A stretch of DNA of 64,000 bases from Achromobacter spanius (GTDB lineage: Bacteria > Pseudomonadota > Gammaproteobacteria > Burkholderiales > Burkholderiaceae_B): positions 6,361,784 through 6,425,783 of the forward strand of contig NZ_CP025030.1 of the NCBI RefSeq assembly GCF_002812705.1, in the 5' to 3' direction. Below, one piece after another: positions 50,867 through 61,345 of this stretch; the stretch's first letter is position 1; each line of letters begins with the position of its first letter. The position numbers and the translations under genes are program-made. The notes under the pieces were generated by a model. That model was given only the letters and a program-made list of their open reading frames with translations. It did no database searches and was not told the DNA's origin.

Positions 50867-52372
50867 TCAGTCGACCTCGACGAACGTTTCCTCGCGCTTC
50901 TTGCGCAGTGCCGGCAGCATCACCAGCACCAGCAGGATGGCAGCCAGGGCAAGCAGCGTCGCCGACAGCGGGCGCGTGACGAACGTGCTGAATTCACCGC
51001 GCGACAGCAATAGCGCCCGACGGAAGTTCTCTTCCATCATCGGACCCAGCACCAGGCCCAGCAACAGCGGCGCGCCCTCGCAACCCAACTTGCTCCAGAC
51101 ATACCCGATGACGCCAAAGATGGCGAACATGAAGATGTCGAACACGTTGTAGTTCAGCGAATACACCCCGATCGTGCAGAACACGAGAATGGCCGGGAAC
51201 AGCATGCGGTAGGGTACGCGCAGCAATTTGACCCAGATGCCGATCAGGGGCAGGTTCAGGATCACCAGCATCAGGTTGCCGATCCACATGGAGGCGATCA
51301 GGCCCCAGAAAAGTTCGGGATGGCTGGTCATCACTTGCGGGCCGGGCTGGATGTTGTGGATGGTCATTGCCCCCACCATCAGCGCCATCACCGCGTTGCC
51401 GGGAATACCCAGCGTCAACAAGGGAATGAACGAGGTTTGTGCGCCAGCGTTGTTGGCCGACTCCGGCCCCGCCAGACCGGCGGGGTGGCCCTTGCCGAAA
51501 CGTTCGGGCTCTTTCGACAGCTTTTTCTCAAGCGTGTACGAGGCAAACGCCGACAACACCGAACCGCCGCCCGGCAAGATACCCAGCGCCGAACCCAGGG
51601 CGGTGCCCCGCACGATGGCGGGCGCCGCTTCGCGGAATTCCTGGCGGCTGGGGTACAGCGAGCCCACCTTGTCGGTGATTTCGACGCGGTTCTCTTTCTG
51701 CTCCAGGTTGGCCATGATTTCCGACAGGCCGAAAACGCCCATCGCCACAATCGCGAAATCGATACCGTCCTGCAATTCCGGAATGCTGAAGTCGTAACGG
51801 GCGACGCCGGAATTGACGTCGGTGCCCACCATGCCCAGCAGCAAGCCCAGCAAGATCATGCAGATGGCCTTGGGCAGCGAGCCCGACGCGAGCACGACCG
51901 CGCCGATCAGCCCCAGCGCCATCAGAGAAAAGTACTCCGCCGGGCCGAACGCGAACGCCACTTCCGCCAGAGGCGGCGCAAACGCCGCGATCAGGACGGT
52001 GGCAACGCTACCCGCGAAGAATGATCCGATGGCGGCAAGGGACAGCGCGGCGCCCGCCCTGCCGTTACGCGCCATCTGGTGGCCGTCCAGCACCGTCACC
52101 ACCGCGGACGTCTCACCCGGCAAATTCACCAGAATGGCCGTGGTCGAACCGCCGTACTGGGTGCCGTAGTAGATGCCGGCCAGCATGATCAGGCCGGCCG
52201 TGGGCGGCAACACATACGTGATGGGAAGCAGCATGGCAATGGTGGGAACAGGCCCCAAGCCCGGCAAGACGCCGACCAGCGTGCCCAGCAGGCAACCCAG
52301 GAATGCATAGCTGAGGTTTTCCGGCGTGAACGCCACGGAGAAACCCAGCATCAGGTTTTGTAGAAGTTCCAT
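50867..52372 (-). CDS. tctA: Tripartite tricarboxylate transporter large membrane subunit TctA
   Basis: 501 aa with about 12 hydrophobic segments. TctA hallmarks: GCLLGTLVGVLPGLGPVPTI, GIYYGTQYGGSTTAILVNLP, GETSAVVTVLDGHQMARNGR and AGPESANNAGAQTSFIPLLT. It forms the transport channel of the secondary TTT system and works with TctB and a Bug/TctC receptor. tctB lies upstream (10 bp gap) on the same strand. No tctC gene is next to them. Confidence 0.95.
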   Translation of the reverse strand: MELLQNLMLGFSVAFTPENLSYAFLGCLLGTLVGVLPGLGPVPTIAMLLPITYVLPPTAGLIMLAGIYYGTQYGGSTTAILVNLPGETSAVVTVLDGHQMARNGRAGAALSLAAIGSFFAGSVATVLIAAFAPPLAEVAFAFGPAEYFSLMALGLIGAVVLASGSLPKAICMILLGLLLGMVGTDVNSGVARYDFSIPELQDGIDFAIVAMGVFGLSEIMANLEQKENRVEITDKVGSLYPSRQEFREAAPAIVRGTALGSALGILPGGGSVLSAFASYTLEKKLSKEPERFGKGHPAGLAGPESANNAGAQTSFIPLLTLGIPGNAVMALMVGAMTIHNIQPGPQVMTSHPELFWGLIASMWIGNLMLVILNLPLIGIWVKLLRVPYRMLFPAILVFCTIGVYSLNYNVFDIFMFAIFGVIGYVWSKLGCEGAPLLLGLVLGPMMEENFRRALLLSRGEFSTFVTRPLSATLLALAAILLVLVMLPALRKKREETFVEVD

Positions 52373-52381
52373 TGTTGTCTC

Positions 52382-52840
52382 CTAGTTGCCGAATGCGCTG
52401 GGCCACAGCGGGAAGATCAAGCCCAGGCCGCGTATGAACGCCAGGTAGGAGAACGCCACGAGGAACAGGCCGTTGGCAACGGCGACTTTCCAATTGAATT
52501 CATGACTGGCAAGGCTGCTGATGAGAACCAGCAGGAATACCGAGATGTAGAGCCCCAGGTACCGCAGCGCGAAACCGTAGAACACCACGGATCCGACCAC
52601 CAGGAAGAGGATGCGGAAATCGTAGCGGCTGATCGTGGTGGTATCGGCCTTCTTGGCCAGTGCGCTGATCAGCACGACCGCGCCCATCAGCGCCAGCACG
52701 ATGCCCAGCCAGAACGGGAAATATCCCGGTCCCATGCGGGCCGCGCTTCCCATGGAATATTCGGTGGCCTGTACGGAAAAGGCCCCCCCTAAAGCAATAA
52801 ACATGGCTCCGGACCAAAAGTCCTGTCTGTTTCTTATCAA
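52382..52840 (-). CDS. tctB: Tripartite tricarboxylate transporter small membrane subunit TctB
   Basis: 152 aa from a TTG start at 52840 (MIRNRQDFWSGAMFIALGGA); GGGAGA lies upstream. Four TM segments fit TctB: about 10-25, 39-60 (FPFWLGIVLALMGAVVLISA), 75-120, 126-145. The region ATEYSMGSAARMGPGYFPFW is the family signature. It forms the tctBA unit. No adjacent receptor; a Bug protein elsewhere must supply substrate. Confidence 0.92.
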   Translation of the reverse strand: MIRNRQDFWSGAMFIALGGAFSVQATEYSMGSAARMGPGYFPFWLGIVLALMGAVVLISALAKKADTTTISRYDFRILFLVVGSVVFYGFALRYLGLYISVFLLVLISSLASHEFNWKVAVANGLFLVAFSYLAFIRGLGLIFPLWPSAFGN

Positions 52841-53005
52841 GCTGCAGTCTCCCTAGTCTGACGCGCCGGAACATCGCTGGAAAAAGTGGCGCGTCCTTAT
52901 CTCTACGCCCCCCACCGCTGGCAAGCCGTTGGCGAAAAAGCGAAGTTGCAGATACTAAATCGCATGACGACATATCGAATATCCGTATGAACCATGACTT
53001 TTTTG

Positions 53006-53032
53006 GGGATATCCCTAGTCCAAATATTGGAC
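53006..53032. promoter_or_regulatory. Paired palindromes upstream of tctBA
   Basis: GGGATATCCC (53006-53015) is a perfect palindrome and GTCCAA-ATA-TTGGAC (53018-53032) is a perfect 6-bp inverted repeat with 3-bp spacer. They are two bases apart, about 170 bp upstream of tctB, in an A+T-rich region. They look like binding sites for a dimeric regulator. Confidence 0.5.
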
Positions 53033-53220
53033 AGATTTTTCTCAACTCGCTTCAATTACGGCTTCCGAAATGCCTTCAATTCGCTTTCAAGCCGCTTGCC
53101 GTGGGGATGTCAGCCATCTTAAAAAAGTTCAACGGGTGGCAAAAAAAATCTGAAGCCTGATCCGCGCCGAGCAACTTTTTTTTCAACCATTCCCCTCCGA
53201 ACCGCGCAGACGCACGTAAA

Positions 53221-53243
53221 AACGCCCGCAAAGTGCGGGCGTT
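53221..53243 (-). terminator. Terminator after ilvA
   Basis: AACGCCCGC (53221-53229) and GCGGGCGTT (53235-53243) form a 9-bp stem with a 5-base loop. On the minus strand a T-run follows. It lies 46 bp past the ilvA stop. Confidence 0.85.
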
Positions 53244-53288
53244 TGAGGTCGATGCGGTCGGGAACGATGCGGCCTTGAGCCGCCGCGG

Positions 53289-54506
53289 TCAGTGATCGTG
53301 GTTGCTGGCCGCGAAGCCCGCGGCGTTCAGCACATCGATCACTTCAAGAATGTGTTCCGGCCCGCGCGTTTGCAGCACGAAGTCCACTTCAACGTTGCGC
53401 ACCGGCAGCGACGTGAAGGCGCGCTGGTGATGCACTTCGGTGATGTTGGCCTGGGCGTCGGCGATGAGCTTGGTGGCATGCGCCAGGGCGCCGGGCAGGT
53501 CGCGCAGGTCCACGCGGATGCGGGCCAGGCGGCCGGCGCGCACCATGCCGCGTTCGATCAGTTCGCCCAGCATCAGCGGGTCGATATTGCCGCCGGTCAG
53601 CACCAGGCCGATACGCTTGCCCTTGAAGCGGTCGCTGCCAGCTTCCTGCGCGCGCAGCAGCGCGGCCAACCCGGCGGCGCCCGCGCCTTCGACCACGGTC
53701 TTCTCAATTTCCAGCAGCACGACGATGGCGTGCTCGATGTCGCTTTCGCTGACCAGTTCAATGTGGTCGACCAGCTTGGCAACGATCGGCTGCGTCAGCG
53801 CGCCGGGCGACTTCACCGCAATGCCTTCCGCGATGGTGTATTGCCCCTGCGGCATGGCCACGCCCTTGACGGCCGCGTACATGGACGGAAAGCGTTCCGT
53901 CTGCACGCCCACGATCTCGATGCCAGGCTTCAAGGCCTTGGCCGCGGTGGCCATCCCGGAAATCAAGCCGCCCCCGCCAATCGCGATCACCAACATGTCC
54001 AACTGCGGCTGGTCTTCCAGCATTTCCAGCGCCACGGTGCCCTGCCCCGAAATGACGGCTTCGTCATCGTAGGGATGGATCATGATCAGGCCGCGTGCCT
54101 GGGCAAGTTCGTAGCCGTGCGCCTTGGCGTCGTCAAAGGTATCACCGGCCAGCACCACTTCGGCGCCGAAGCGGCGGGTGTTGGCCACCTTGACCGTGGG
54201 TGTGAAGCGCGGCATCACGATCACGGCGGGCACGCCCATGCGCTGGGCATGGTAGGCCACGCCCTGCGCGTGATTGCCGGCAGACACCGCGATCACGCCC
54301 TTGGCCCGCTCGTCGGCCGTCAGGGTCAACATGCGGTTCAGGGCGCCGCGTTCCTTGAAGGACGCCGTGAATTGCAGGTTCTCGAACTTCAGCCAGATCT
54401 CGGCGCCGAAGATGTCGGACAGCGTGCGCGACAGGGTAAAGGGGGTCTTCAGCACCTGGCCGCGCAGGTTGTCGCGGGCGGTCTGGATGGAAGCGATATC
54501 GATCAC
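53289..54506 (-). CDS. ilvA: Threonine ammonia-lyase (threonine deaminase)
   Basis: 405 aa fold-type II PLP enzyme. PLP lysine Lys51 is in FTASFKERGALNRM; the phosphate loop is IGGGGLISGMATAAKAL (about 181-197); the C-terminal ACT domain (about 325-400) has LARIRVDLRDLPGALAHATK. It converts threonine to 2-oxobutyrate and ammonia, the first committed step to isoleucine. The single ACT domain matches the shorter, TdcB-like form; allosteric behaviour cannot be read from sequence. A lipoprotein gene ends 15 bp upstream on the same strand. Confidence 0.95.
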   Translation of the reverse strand: MIDIASIQTARDNLRGQVLKTPFTLSRTLSDIFGAEIWLKFENLQFTASFKERGALNRMLTLTADERAKGVIAVSAGNHAQGVAYHAQRMGVPAVIVMPRFTPTVKVANTRRFGAEVVLAGDTFDDAKAHGYELAQARGLIMIHPYDDEAVISGQGTVALEMLEDQPQLDMLVIAIGGGGLISGMATAAKALKPGIEIVGVQTERFPSMYAAVKGVAMPQGQYTIAEGIAVKSPGALTQPIVAKLVDHIELVSESDIEHAIVVLLEIEKTVVEGAGAAGLAALLRAQEAGSDRFKGKRIGLVLTGGNIDPLMLGELIERGMVRAGRLARIRVDLRDLPGALAHATKLIADAQANITEVHHQRAFTSLPVRNVEVDFVLQTRGPEHILEVIDVLNAAGFAASNHDH

Positions 54507-54521
54507 GATGGGAAGATCCTG

Positions 54522-55247
54522 TTAACGCACAGGCAGAAAATTGAACAGCAGGAGGCCCTGCGCATAGTTGATGCCGATGCGGCGCGAATTTTCGCCAAGC
54601 AGGTTGGCGATCAGGTCCAGCCGGCCGATGATGGCGCCGAACTCGCGCTCGAAGCTCAGGTTCGTGGCGGTGGGAGACATTTCATTGGCCAGCAAAAGCA
54701 GTTCACCCTGATTGTTGCGGCGCGACGCCAGCAGCCAGGCGGCTGCCTCGACATTCCGTGCGGCATTGTAGACCCGCTGACCATCCAGCGCGTCGGTGGC
54801 GTACAGGCGGGTCTTGCCGTTGTGCGCCGCGATGATGGTGTCGGCCATGCCATAGATAAAGGCGCCGACGCGGTCGCCGGTGTAGTTCGGGTCCAGCGAC
54901 ACGGCCAGGATCTGGATGTCTCGCAGGCCGGCCAGATCGCTGGGCGGCACGCGGACTTCGATGGCGTGCTTGACGCGGTTAACGGCCGCCTTGTGATCCG
55001 CCGCGCCCGTCTTGCGCCATTCACGGGGGTTGCGGCGGTAGAGCTTGTCCAGCAGCGAATACAGGCTGTCCAGGTTGTCGCGCACTTCAAGCGTGACCGT
55101 GCGGTTGAAATCGGTCTGGCCGAACTGGTCGGCGGACATGGCTTCGCCTTTGGGGCCGCGTTGGCCCGGCCCGGGGCTGCTCATGCAGCCGGTCAGCAGC
55201 GCGGCAAGCAGCGCTGCGGCGGTAGCGCCCGCCGCCCAGCCCGTCAT
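54522..55247 (-). CDS. Hypothetical lipoprotein upstream of ilvA
   Basis: 241 aa from the ATG at 55247. The signal MTGWAAGATAAALLAALLTGC has lipobox LTGC (Cys21). The mature protein is helical, with RVPPSDLAGLRDIQILAVSL, YTGDRVGAFIYGMADTIIAA and an ARNVEAAAWLLASRRNNQGE segment. GGAGGG lies farther upstream than usual and no RBS clearly decides. Only 15 bp separate it from ilvA, so co-transcription is likely though function is unrelated. The family is not named. Confidence 0.8.
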   Translation of the reverse strand: MTGWAAGATAAALLAALLTGCMSSPGPGQRGPKGEAMSADQFGQTDFNRTVTLEVRDNLDSLYSLLDKLYRRNPREWRKTGAADHKAAVNRVKHAIEVRVPPSDLAGLRDIQILAVSLDPNYTGDRVGAFIYGMADTIIAAHNGKTRLYATDALDGQRVYNAARNVEAAAWLLASRRNNQGELLLLANEMSPTATNLSFEREFGAIIGRLDLIANLLGENSRRIGINYAQGLLLFNFLPVR

Positions 55248-55311
55248 GCTTGGATCATCCGTTTTTCCCTCCGTCTGGCGCAAGACTTTACAGGAAAGGC
55301 GGCCTGGCCCC

Positions 55312-55338
55312 AAAAAAAACGGCGCCTTGCGGCGCCGT
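55312..55338 (-). terminator. Terminator after pnp
   Basis: ACGGCGCC (55319-55326) pairs with GGCGCCGT (55331-55338) around TTGC. The A-run at 55312-55319 gives a T-run on the minus strand. It lies 24 bp past the pnp stop. Confidence 0.9.
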
Positions 55339-55362
55339 TCTTCGGTCAATCAGGCAGCAAGC

Positions 55363-57525
55363 TTATTCAGCTTGCGGTTCCGATTGGGGGGCAGCGTCGG
55401 GAGCGGCAGCGGGTTGCTGCGCTTCGATGCCACCGATTGCCTTGATGGACAGGCGCAGGCGGCCCTTGTCGTCGGCCTCGATGACCTTGACGCGGACTTG
55501 CTGGCCGACCTTCAGCACATCGTTGATGTTCGCGATGCGGTAGTTGGCGATTTCCGAGATGTGCAGCAGGCCGTCGCGGCCCGGCAGCACTTGCACGATG
55601 GCGCCGAAGTCCAGCAGACGCAGGACCGAACCTTCGTACATCTGGCCCACTTCGACATCGGCCGTCAGTTCGACGATGCGGCGCTGGGCTTCTTTGGCCT
55701 GCGCTTCGTCGACGCTGGCGATCACGATCGTGCCGTCGTCGGAGATGTCGATCTGCGTGCCGGTTTCTTCGGTCAGCGCGCGGATGGTGGCGCCGCCCTT
55801 GCCGATCACGTCGCGGATCTTCTCGGGGTTGATCTTGATGGTCAGCATGCGCGGGGCGAAAGCCGAGAGCTCGCCACGCGAACCGTCCAGCGCTTCCTTC
55901 ATCTTGGTCAGGATGTGCAGGCGACCTTCGCGGGCTTGCGCCAGCGCCACTTGCATGATTTCCTTGGTGATGCCCTGGATCTTGATGTCCATCTGCAGTG
56001 CGGTGACGCCGTTTTCGGTGCCCGCGACCTTGAAGTCCATGTCGCCCAGGTGATCTTCGTCACCCAGAATGTCGGTCAGCACGGCGAACTTGCCGCCGTC
56101 CAGGATCAGGCCCATGGCCACACCGGCCACGTGATCCTTGACCGGCACGCCGGCGTCCATCATGGCCAGCGAGCCGCCGCAGACCGAAGCCATCGACGAC
56201 GAGCCGTTGGACTCGGTGATTTCCGACACGATACGGATCGTGTACTGGAAGTCTTCCGGCGCCGGCAGCAGCGGGATCAGCGAGCGCTTGGCCAGACGGC
56301 CGTGGCCGATTTCGCGGCGCTTGGGCACACCGATGCGGCCCGTTTCGCCGGTGGCGAACGGAGGCATGTTGTAGTGCATCATGAAGCGGTCGCGGTATTC
56401 ACCCATGAGCGCGTCAATGATCTGCTCGTCTTGCTTGGTGCCCAGCGTGGCAACGACCAGCGCTTGCGTTTCACCACGGGTGAACAGCGCGCTGCCGTGT
56501 GCGCGGGGCAGCACGCCCAGACGCACGCTGATGGGGCGAACGGTGCGGGTGTCGCGACCGTCGATACGCGGTTCGCCGTTCAGGATCTGACCGCGAACGA
56601 TGGCCGATTCCAGCGAGAACATGATGTTGTCGACGGTCACGGCATCAGGCAGCGCCTCGCCCTTTTCAGCGGCGGCGGCAGCCAGCTTGGCCGACACGTC
56701 GGCCGACACTTCGCGCAGCTTGGCGGTGCGGGCCTGCTTGTCGCGGATCTGGTAGGCGGCGTTCAGGCCTTCCTGGGCAGCCGCGGTCACGGCGGCGATC
56801 AGGGCTTCGTCCTTGGCCGGAGCTTGCCAGTCCCATTCGGGCTTGCCAGCGTCCTTGACCAATTCGTGAATGGTGTTGATGACGGCCTGCATCTGCTCGT
56901 GGCCGTAAACCACACCGCCCAGCATGATTTCTTCGGAAAGCTGTTGGGCTTCCGATTCCACCATCAGCACGGCGTTTTCCGTACCGGCAACCACCAGGTC
57001 CAGCTTGGACGACTTCAGTTGCGAGGCGGTCGGGTTCAGGACGTATTGACCGTCGATGTAGCCCACGCGCGCGGCGCCGATCGGGCCGTTGAACGGGATG
57101 CCCGAAATGGCCAGCGCGGCCGAGGCGCCGATCATGGCGGCCATGTCGGGATCAATCTCGGGATTGACCGACAGCGTGTGGATGACGACCTGGACTTCGT
57201 TGTAGAAGTCTTCCGGGAACAGCGGACGCAGCGGACGATCGATCAGGCGCGAGGTCAGCGTTTCCTTTTCGGAGGGCTTGCCTTCACGCTTGAAGAACCC
57301 ACCCGGGATACGGCCGGCGGCGTAGGTCTTCTCGATGTAGTCGACGGTCAGCGGGAAAAACGTCTGACCCGGCTTGGCCTTCTTGGAAGCCACAACGGTG
57401 GCCAGGACAACGGTGTCCTCGATCGACACCACAACGGCGCCGGAGGCCTGGCGAGCGATCTCGCCAGTTTCCAGGACGACCGTGTGCTGGCCGTACTGGA
57501 ACGATTTTGTCACTTTGTTGAACAT
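55363..57525 (-). CDS. pnp: Polyribonucleotide nucleotidyltransferase (PNPase)
   Basis: 720 aa. Two RNase PH-like cores (about 10-220 and 310-540, with [20 protein letters not shown] and [19 protein letters not shown]), a KH domain (about 555-610, [19 protein letters not shown]) and an S1 domain (about 620-690, [20 protein letters not shown]). The C-terminal tail is Ala/Gln-rich. It is a 3'-5' phosphorolytic exoribonuclease of the RNA degradosome. It follows rpsO on the same strand; the strong hairpin between them is the probable RNase III site used for PNPase autocontrol. Confidence 0.97.
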   Translation of the reverse strand: MFNKVTKSFQYGQHTVVLETGEIARQASGAVVVSIEDTVVLATVVASKKAKPGQTFFPLTVDYIEKTYAAGRIPGGFFKREGKPSEKETLTSRLIDRPLRPLFPEDFYNEVQVVIHTLSVNPEIDPDMAAMIGASAALAISGIPFNGPIGAARVGYIDGQYVLNPTASQLKSSKLDLVVAGTENAVLMVESEAQQLSEEIMLGGVVYGHEQMQAVINTIHELVKDAGKPEWDWQAPAKDEALIAAVTAAAQEGLNAAYQIRDKQARTAKLREVSADVSAKLAAAAAEKGEALPDAVTVDNIMFSLESAIVRGQILNGEPRIDGRDTRTVRPISVRLGVLPRAHGSALFTRGETQALVVATLGTKQDEQIIDALMGEYRDRFMMHYNMPPFATGETGRIGVPKRREIGHGRLAKRSLIPLLPAPEDFQYTIRIVSEITESNGSSSMASVCGGSLAMMDAGVPVKDHVAGVAMGLILDGGKFAVLTDILGDEDHLGDMDFKVAGTENGVTALQMDIKIQGITKEIMQVALAQAREGRLHILTKMKEALDGSRGELSAFAPRMLTIKINPEKIRDVIGKGGATIRALTEETGTQIDISDDGTIVIASVDEAQAKEAQRRIVELTADVEVGQMYEGSVLRLLDFGAIVQVLPGRDGLLHISEIANYRIANINDVLKVGQQVRVKVIEADDKGRLRLSIKAIGGIEAQQPAAAPDAAPQSEPQAE

Positions 57526-57549
57526 GACGATTATTCCTTACAAATGAAA

Positions 57550-57590
57550 AACCGTGGCCGCTGCGACAATACGTCGCACCGACCACGGTT
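57550..57590 (-). promoter_or_regulatory. rpsO-pnp intergenic RNA hairpin (probable RNase III autoregulatory site)
   Basis: Outer arms AACCGTGG (57550-57557) and CCACGGTT (57583-57590), with an inner pair TGCGAC (57562-57567) and GTCGCA (57573-57578), form a long stem in the pnp leader. In E. coli a comparable stem is cut by RNase III, then degraded by PNPase to repress pnp. It also might act as the rpsO terminator, but there is no T-run. Inference by position and structure. Confidence 0.7.
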
Positions 57591-57619
57591 ATTGCGTCAT
57601 GGGGAGCCAGCCCCGTCGA

Positions 57620-57889
57620 TCACTTGCGCAGACCGAGTTTTTCGATCAGAGCGCGGTACGAATCGGGATTGCGGCCCTTGAGATAGTCGAGCAGCTTGCG
57701 GCGACGGCTGACCATACGCAGCAGACCGCGGCGCGAGTGATGGTCCTTCATGTGTTCTTTGAAGTGACCGGTCAGTTCGTTGATACGGGCGGTGAGCAGA
57801 GCCACCTGAACTTCGGGGGAGCCGGTATCGCCTTGAGCGCGTTGGAATTGCGCAACGATATCGGATTTCTTGATGTCAGCTACAGACAT
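57620..57889 (-). CDS. rpsO: 30S ribosomal protein S15
   Basis: 89 aa, the standard length. It begins [20 protein letters not shown] and contains [20 protein letters not shown] and the signature [20 protein letters not shown]. It binds the central domain of 16S rRNA. The rpsO-pnp pair is conserved across proteobacteria. Confidence 0.98.
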   Translation of the reverse strand: MSVADIKKSDIVAQFQRAQGDTGSPEVQVALLTARINELTGHFKEHMKDHHSRRGLLRMVSRRRKLLDYLKGRNPDSYRALIEKLGLRK

Positions 57890-58206
57890 TGATGACCTCT
57901 TCGGACATGCGACAGGGCCGAGGTGCCCTGACGTGGTTTGGAAAAAATTTGCGTGAATTCCGGCGATAAGCGTTTTTGCTTTCTCACTGCTGCTTCAATA
58001 GCTGCCAGAATGGCCCACCACACACGGATTGCTCTGGGTTGGGGGTCACTCTGCAGCCGGACTGCCGGCGCAAAGCATCTTGCAAAATCAATACACTTGA
58101 TAAAGCTCGGCGATTATAGCTGATTCGCTAGAATTACCCCACAGGTGGTTTTGGGGGGCCGGTACCGGCCTGCAGCGCCCGAGCGGCGCCCTTGAGGAGC
58201 AAACAC
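57890..58206. other. Divergent region between rpsO and a lipoprotein gene
   Basis: About 317 bp without a gene. It must hold the rpsO promoter on the minus strand and the promoter of the lipoprotein gene on the plus strand. TATAGCTGATTCGCTAGAAT at about 58115 is A+T-rich and could belong to a promoter, but no -35/-10 pair is certain. Confidence 0.4.
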
Positions 58207-58725
58207 ATGTCTAAATATTTCAGACCCGCGCGTACGGTCCTGGCTTCCCTGGCGATCGCCAGCCTGGCGGCTTGCGCCAACATGACTCAGATCCCGCCCG
58301 GCACTTCCTACGGCGACGTGCTTACCCAATTCGGCCAGCCCAACTTCGAATGCCCCCAAGCCGGCGGGGGGCGCCGCGTCATCTGGACGCAACAGCCCAT
58401 GGGCCAATACGCCTGGGGCACCAACGTCGGCACCGACGGCCGCGTGGGCCAGGTGCTGCCCCTGCTGACGGACGCGCACTTCAAAGTGCTGGAAACCGGC
58501 GACTGGGGACCGGACCGCGTGCGCTGCGAATTCGGGCCGCCCGCCCAAATCGATGTCACGGGCCTGGGCGAAAAGCGCGAAGTCGTGTGGTCGTACCGGT
58601 ACAAGGAAAATGGCGTGTGGAATTCACTAATGTACGTCTACATGAGCCGCGACGGCAGCAAGGTGACGCACTTCCACCCTGGCCCCGACCCCATGTACGA
58701 CGACGACAGATTCATGTGGCGCTGA
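58207..58725 (+). CDS. BamE/SmpA-like outer-membrane lipoprotein
   Basis: 172 aa from the ATG at 58207, with AGGAG before it. Signal MSKYFRPARTVLASLAIASL ends at lipobox AAC (Cys23). The mature part has IPPGTSYGDVLTQFGQPNFE, the short 'xxGxxxxxVxxxFGxP' motif seen in SmpA/BamE-fold domains, followed by a second repeat (FKVLETGDWGPDRVRCEFGP). It is likely a periplasm-facing outer-membrane lipoprotein; the partner is unknown. It is divergent from rpsO and ends at a clear terminator shared with pssA. Confidence 0.8.
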   Translation: MSKYFRPARTVLASLAIASLAACANMTQIPPGTSYGDVLTQFGQPNFECPQAGGGRRVIWTQQPMGQYAWGTNVGTDGRVGQVLPLLTDAHFKVLETGDWGPDRVRCEFGPPAQIDVTGLGEKREVVWSYRYKENGVWNSLMYVYMSRDGSKVTHFHPGPDPMYDDDRFMWR

Positions 58726-58740
58726 ACCCGCCATCAACAA

Positions 58741-58773
58741 AAAACCCGCCAATAATCGCTTGGCGGGTTTTTT
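58741..58773. terminator. Terminator between convergent lipoprotein and pssA genes
   Basis: AAAACCCGCCAA (58741-58752) pairs with TTGGCGGGTTTT (58760-58771) around a short loop, followed by T residues. It ends the plus-strand lipoprotein gene and, by its A-run, can stop pssA on the minus strand. Confidence 0.85.
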
Positions 58774-58811
58774 TATGGGCTGCGCTTTGAAAAAAAGCAG
58801 CGATCAGCGGA

Positions 58812-59585
58812 TCAGGACGAGTGGCCGCGGCGCTCTTGCGTCAGGCGGCGCGCCTTGTTCCAGCGCCAGCCCCACATGACCCAACCCGACAAGCCATACA
58901 GCACGAACAGCCCGAACAGCACGACCGGGGGGTCGCTGGACACGAACACGAATACGGCCACCACCAGCAAGATGCCCCAGAACGGCACGCTACGGCCCAG
59001 CGCAAAGCTCTTGCCGCTGAAGAACGGGGCGTTGGACACCATGGTGATGCCCGCGTACATGGTCAGCGTGAACGCCACCCAAGCCATCAAGCTGTCATGG
59101 ATGGGAAGCTTATTGTCCACCGCCAGCCAGACAAAACCCGCCACCAGCGCGGCGGCGGCCGGGCTGGGCAGGCCTTGGAAATAACGTTTGTCGACGACGG
59201 CGATATTGGTATTGAACCGCGCCAGCCGCAACGCGGCACCTGCCACATAGACGAAGGCGGCCAGCCAACCCCAGCGGCCCAAATCGTTCAAGATCCATTC
59301 GTACATGACCAGCGCGGGCGCCACGCCGAACGACGTCATGTCGGACAAAGAGTCATATTGCTCGCCGAATGCCGACTGCGTGTTGGTCAGGCGAGCCACC
59401 CGGCCATCCATGCCATCCAGCACCATGGCCACGAAAATGGCGATGGCGGCAACTTCGAAGCGATCATTCATTGCCTGCACCACGGCATAGAACCCCGCGA
59501 ACAGCGCAGCGGTGGTGAATGCGTTGGGCAGCAAGTAAATGCTTCGGTGGCGGTTCTCGGAATCGCGCATGGAAAAATTGGGCAT
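58812..59585 (-). CDS. pssA: CDP-diacylglycerol--serine O-phosphatidyltransferase
   Basis: 257 aa CDP-alcohol phosphotransferase. The signature DGMDGRVARLTNTQSAFGEQ with its DSLSD end (D-G-x2-A-R...G...D...D) is at about 57-83, and eight or so hydrophobic segments follow. It makes phosphatidylserine, the precursor of phosphatidylethanolamine, in the inner membrane. The class II-type membrane form fits this group. It is downstream of ilvC by 166 bp on the same strand, with a terminator between, the usual ilv-pssA neighbourhood. Confidence 0.93.
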   Translation of the reverse strand: MPNFSMRDSENRHRSIYLLPNAFTTAALFAGFYAVVQAMNDRFEVAAIAIFVAMVLDGMDGRVARLTNTQSAFGEQYDSLSDMTSFGVAPALVMYEWILNDLGRWGWLAAFVYVAGAALRLARFNTNIAVVDKRYFQGLPSPAAAALVAGFVWLAVDNKLPIHDSLMAWVAFTLTMYAGITMVSNAPFFSGKSFALGRSVPFWGILLVVAVFVFVSSDPPVVLFGLFVLYGLSGWVMWGWRWNKARRLTQERRGHSS

Positions 59586-59681
59586 AGTCTCAATAACTTA
59601 CAACGGACTGTGAAAGGTTAACTCATATGGCCCCGCTTGCGGGACAGAGCAAGTGCCATGCCTGAGGAAAAGGCAATAAAA

Positions 59682-59709
59682 AACGGCATGCCCTTTGGAG
59701 GCATGCCGT
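59682..59709 (-). terminator. Terminator after ilvC
   Basis: ACGGCATGCC (59682-59691) and GGCATGCCGT (59699-59709 region) form a 10-bp stem with a short loop. On the minus strand T residues follow. It lies about 43 bp past the ilvC stop. Confidence 0.8.
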
Positions 59710-59751
59710 CTTGTCGGACGGGGCGCGGGGCCAGCCCGCGCCGGGCGTCGA

Positions 59752-60843
<1,092 letters not shown>

Positions 60844-61335
60844 TCAAATCTTCAAAATCCGTTCACCGCGTCCGATGCCGGACACGCCGGTGCGTACGGT
60901 TTCAAGGATGGCACTGCGGTCCAGGGCCTCCAGGAAGGCCTGTACTTTTTCCTGCACCCCGGTCAATTCGATGGTGTAGGACTTGTCGGTCACGTCGATG
61001 ATGCGGCCACGGAAAATATCCGCCATGCGCTTCATCTCTTCGCGTTCCTTGCCCACGGCGCGCACCTTCACGAGCATCAGCTCGCGCTCGATGTGGGCGC
61101 CTTCGGTCAGGTCGACCACTTTAACGACATCCACCAGGCGGTTCAGGTGCTTGGTGATCTGTTCGATGACTTCATCGGAACCCGTCGTCACGATGGTCAT
61201 GCGCGACAGCGTGGAATCCTCGGTGGGCGCCACGGTCAGGGTTTCAATGTTGTAGCCCCGCGCGGAAAACAGACCCACCACGCGCGACAGCGCGCCGGGT
61301 TCGTTTTCGAGGAGGACGGAAATCACGTGCTTCAT
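60844..61335 (-). CDS. ilvH: Acetolactate synthase small regulatory subunit
   Basis: 163 aa from the ATG at 61335 (MKHVISVLLENEPGALSRVV). The N-terminal ACT domain (about 1-75) has GALSRVVGLFSARGYNIETL, and the C-terminal ALS_ss_C domain contains FRGRIIDVTDKSYTIELTG. It gives valine feedback sensitivity and stabilises the catalytic subunit. The gene lies 10 bp downstream of ilvI, so they are cotranscribed. Confidence 0.95.
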   Translation of the reverse strand: MKHVISVLLENEPGALSRVVGLFSARGYNIETLTVAPTEDSTLSRMTIVTTGSDEVIEQITKHLNRLVDVVKVVDLTEGAHIERELMLVKVRAVGKEREEMKRMADIFRGRIIDVTDKSYTIELTGVQEKVQAFLEALDRSAILETVRTGVSGIGRGERILKI

Positions 61336-61345
61336 GGTGGCCTCC

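Larger units (their letters stand above)
52841..53288. other. tctB upstream region and ilvA terminator region
   Basis: About 450 bp without a gene. 52950-53200 is distinctly A+T-rich. Two palindromes lie together (see the regulatory entry at 53006-53032). The ilvA terminator occupies the right end. It should contain the tctBA promoter. Confidence 0.5.

Noticed and set aside
53292..55445. 717-codon plus-strand open frame over ilvA
   Set aside because: Antisense to ilvA and the lipoprotein gene; no domain, biased composition.
55045..57681. 878-codon plus-strand open frame over pnp
   Set aside because: Antisense to pnp, composition typical of a shadow frame.
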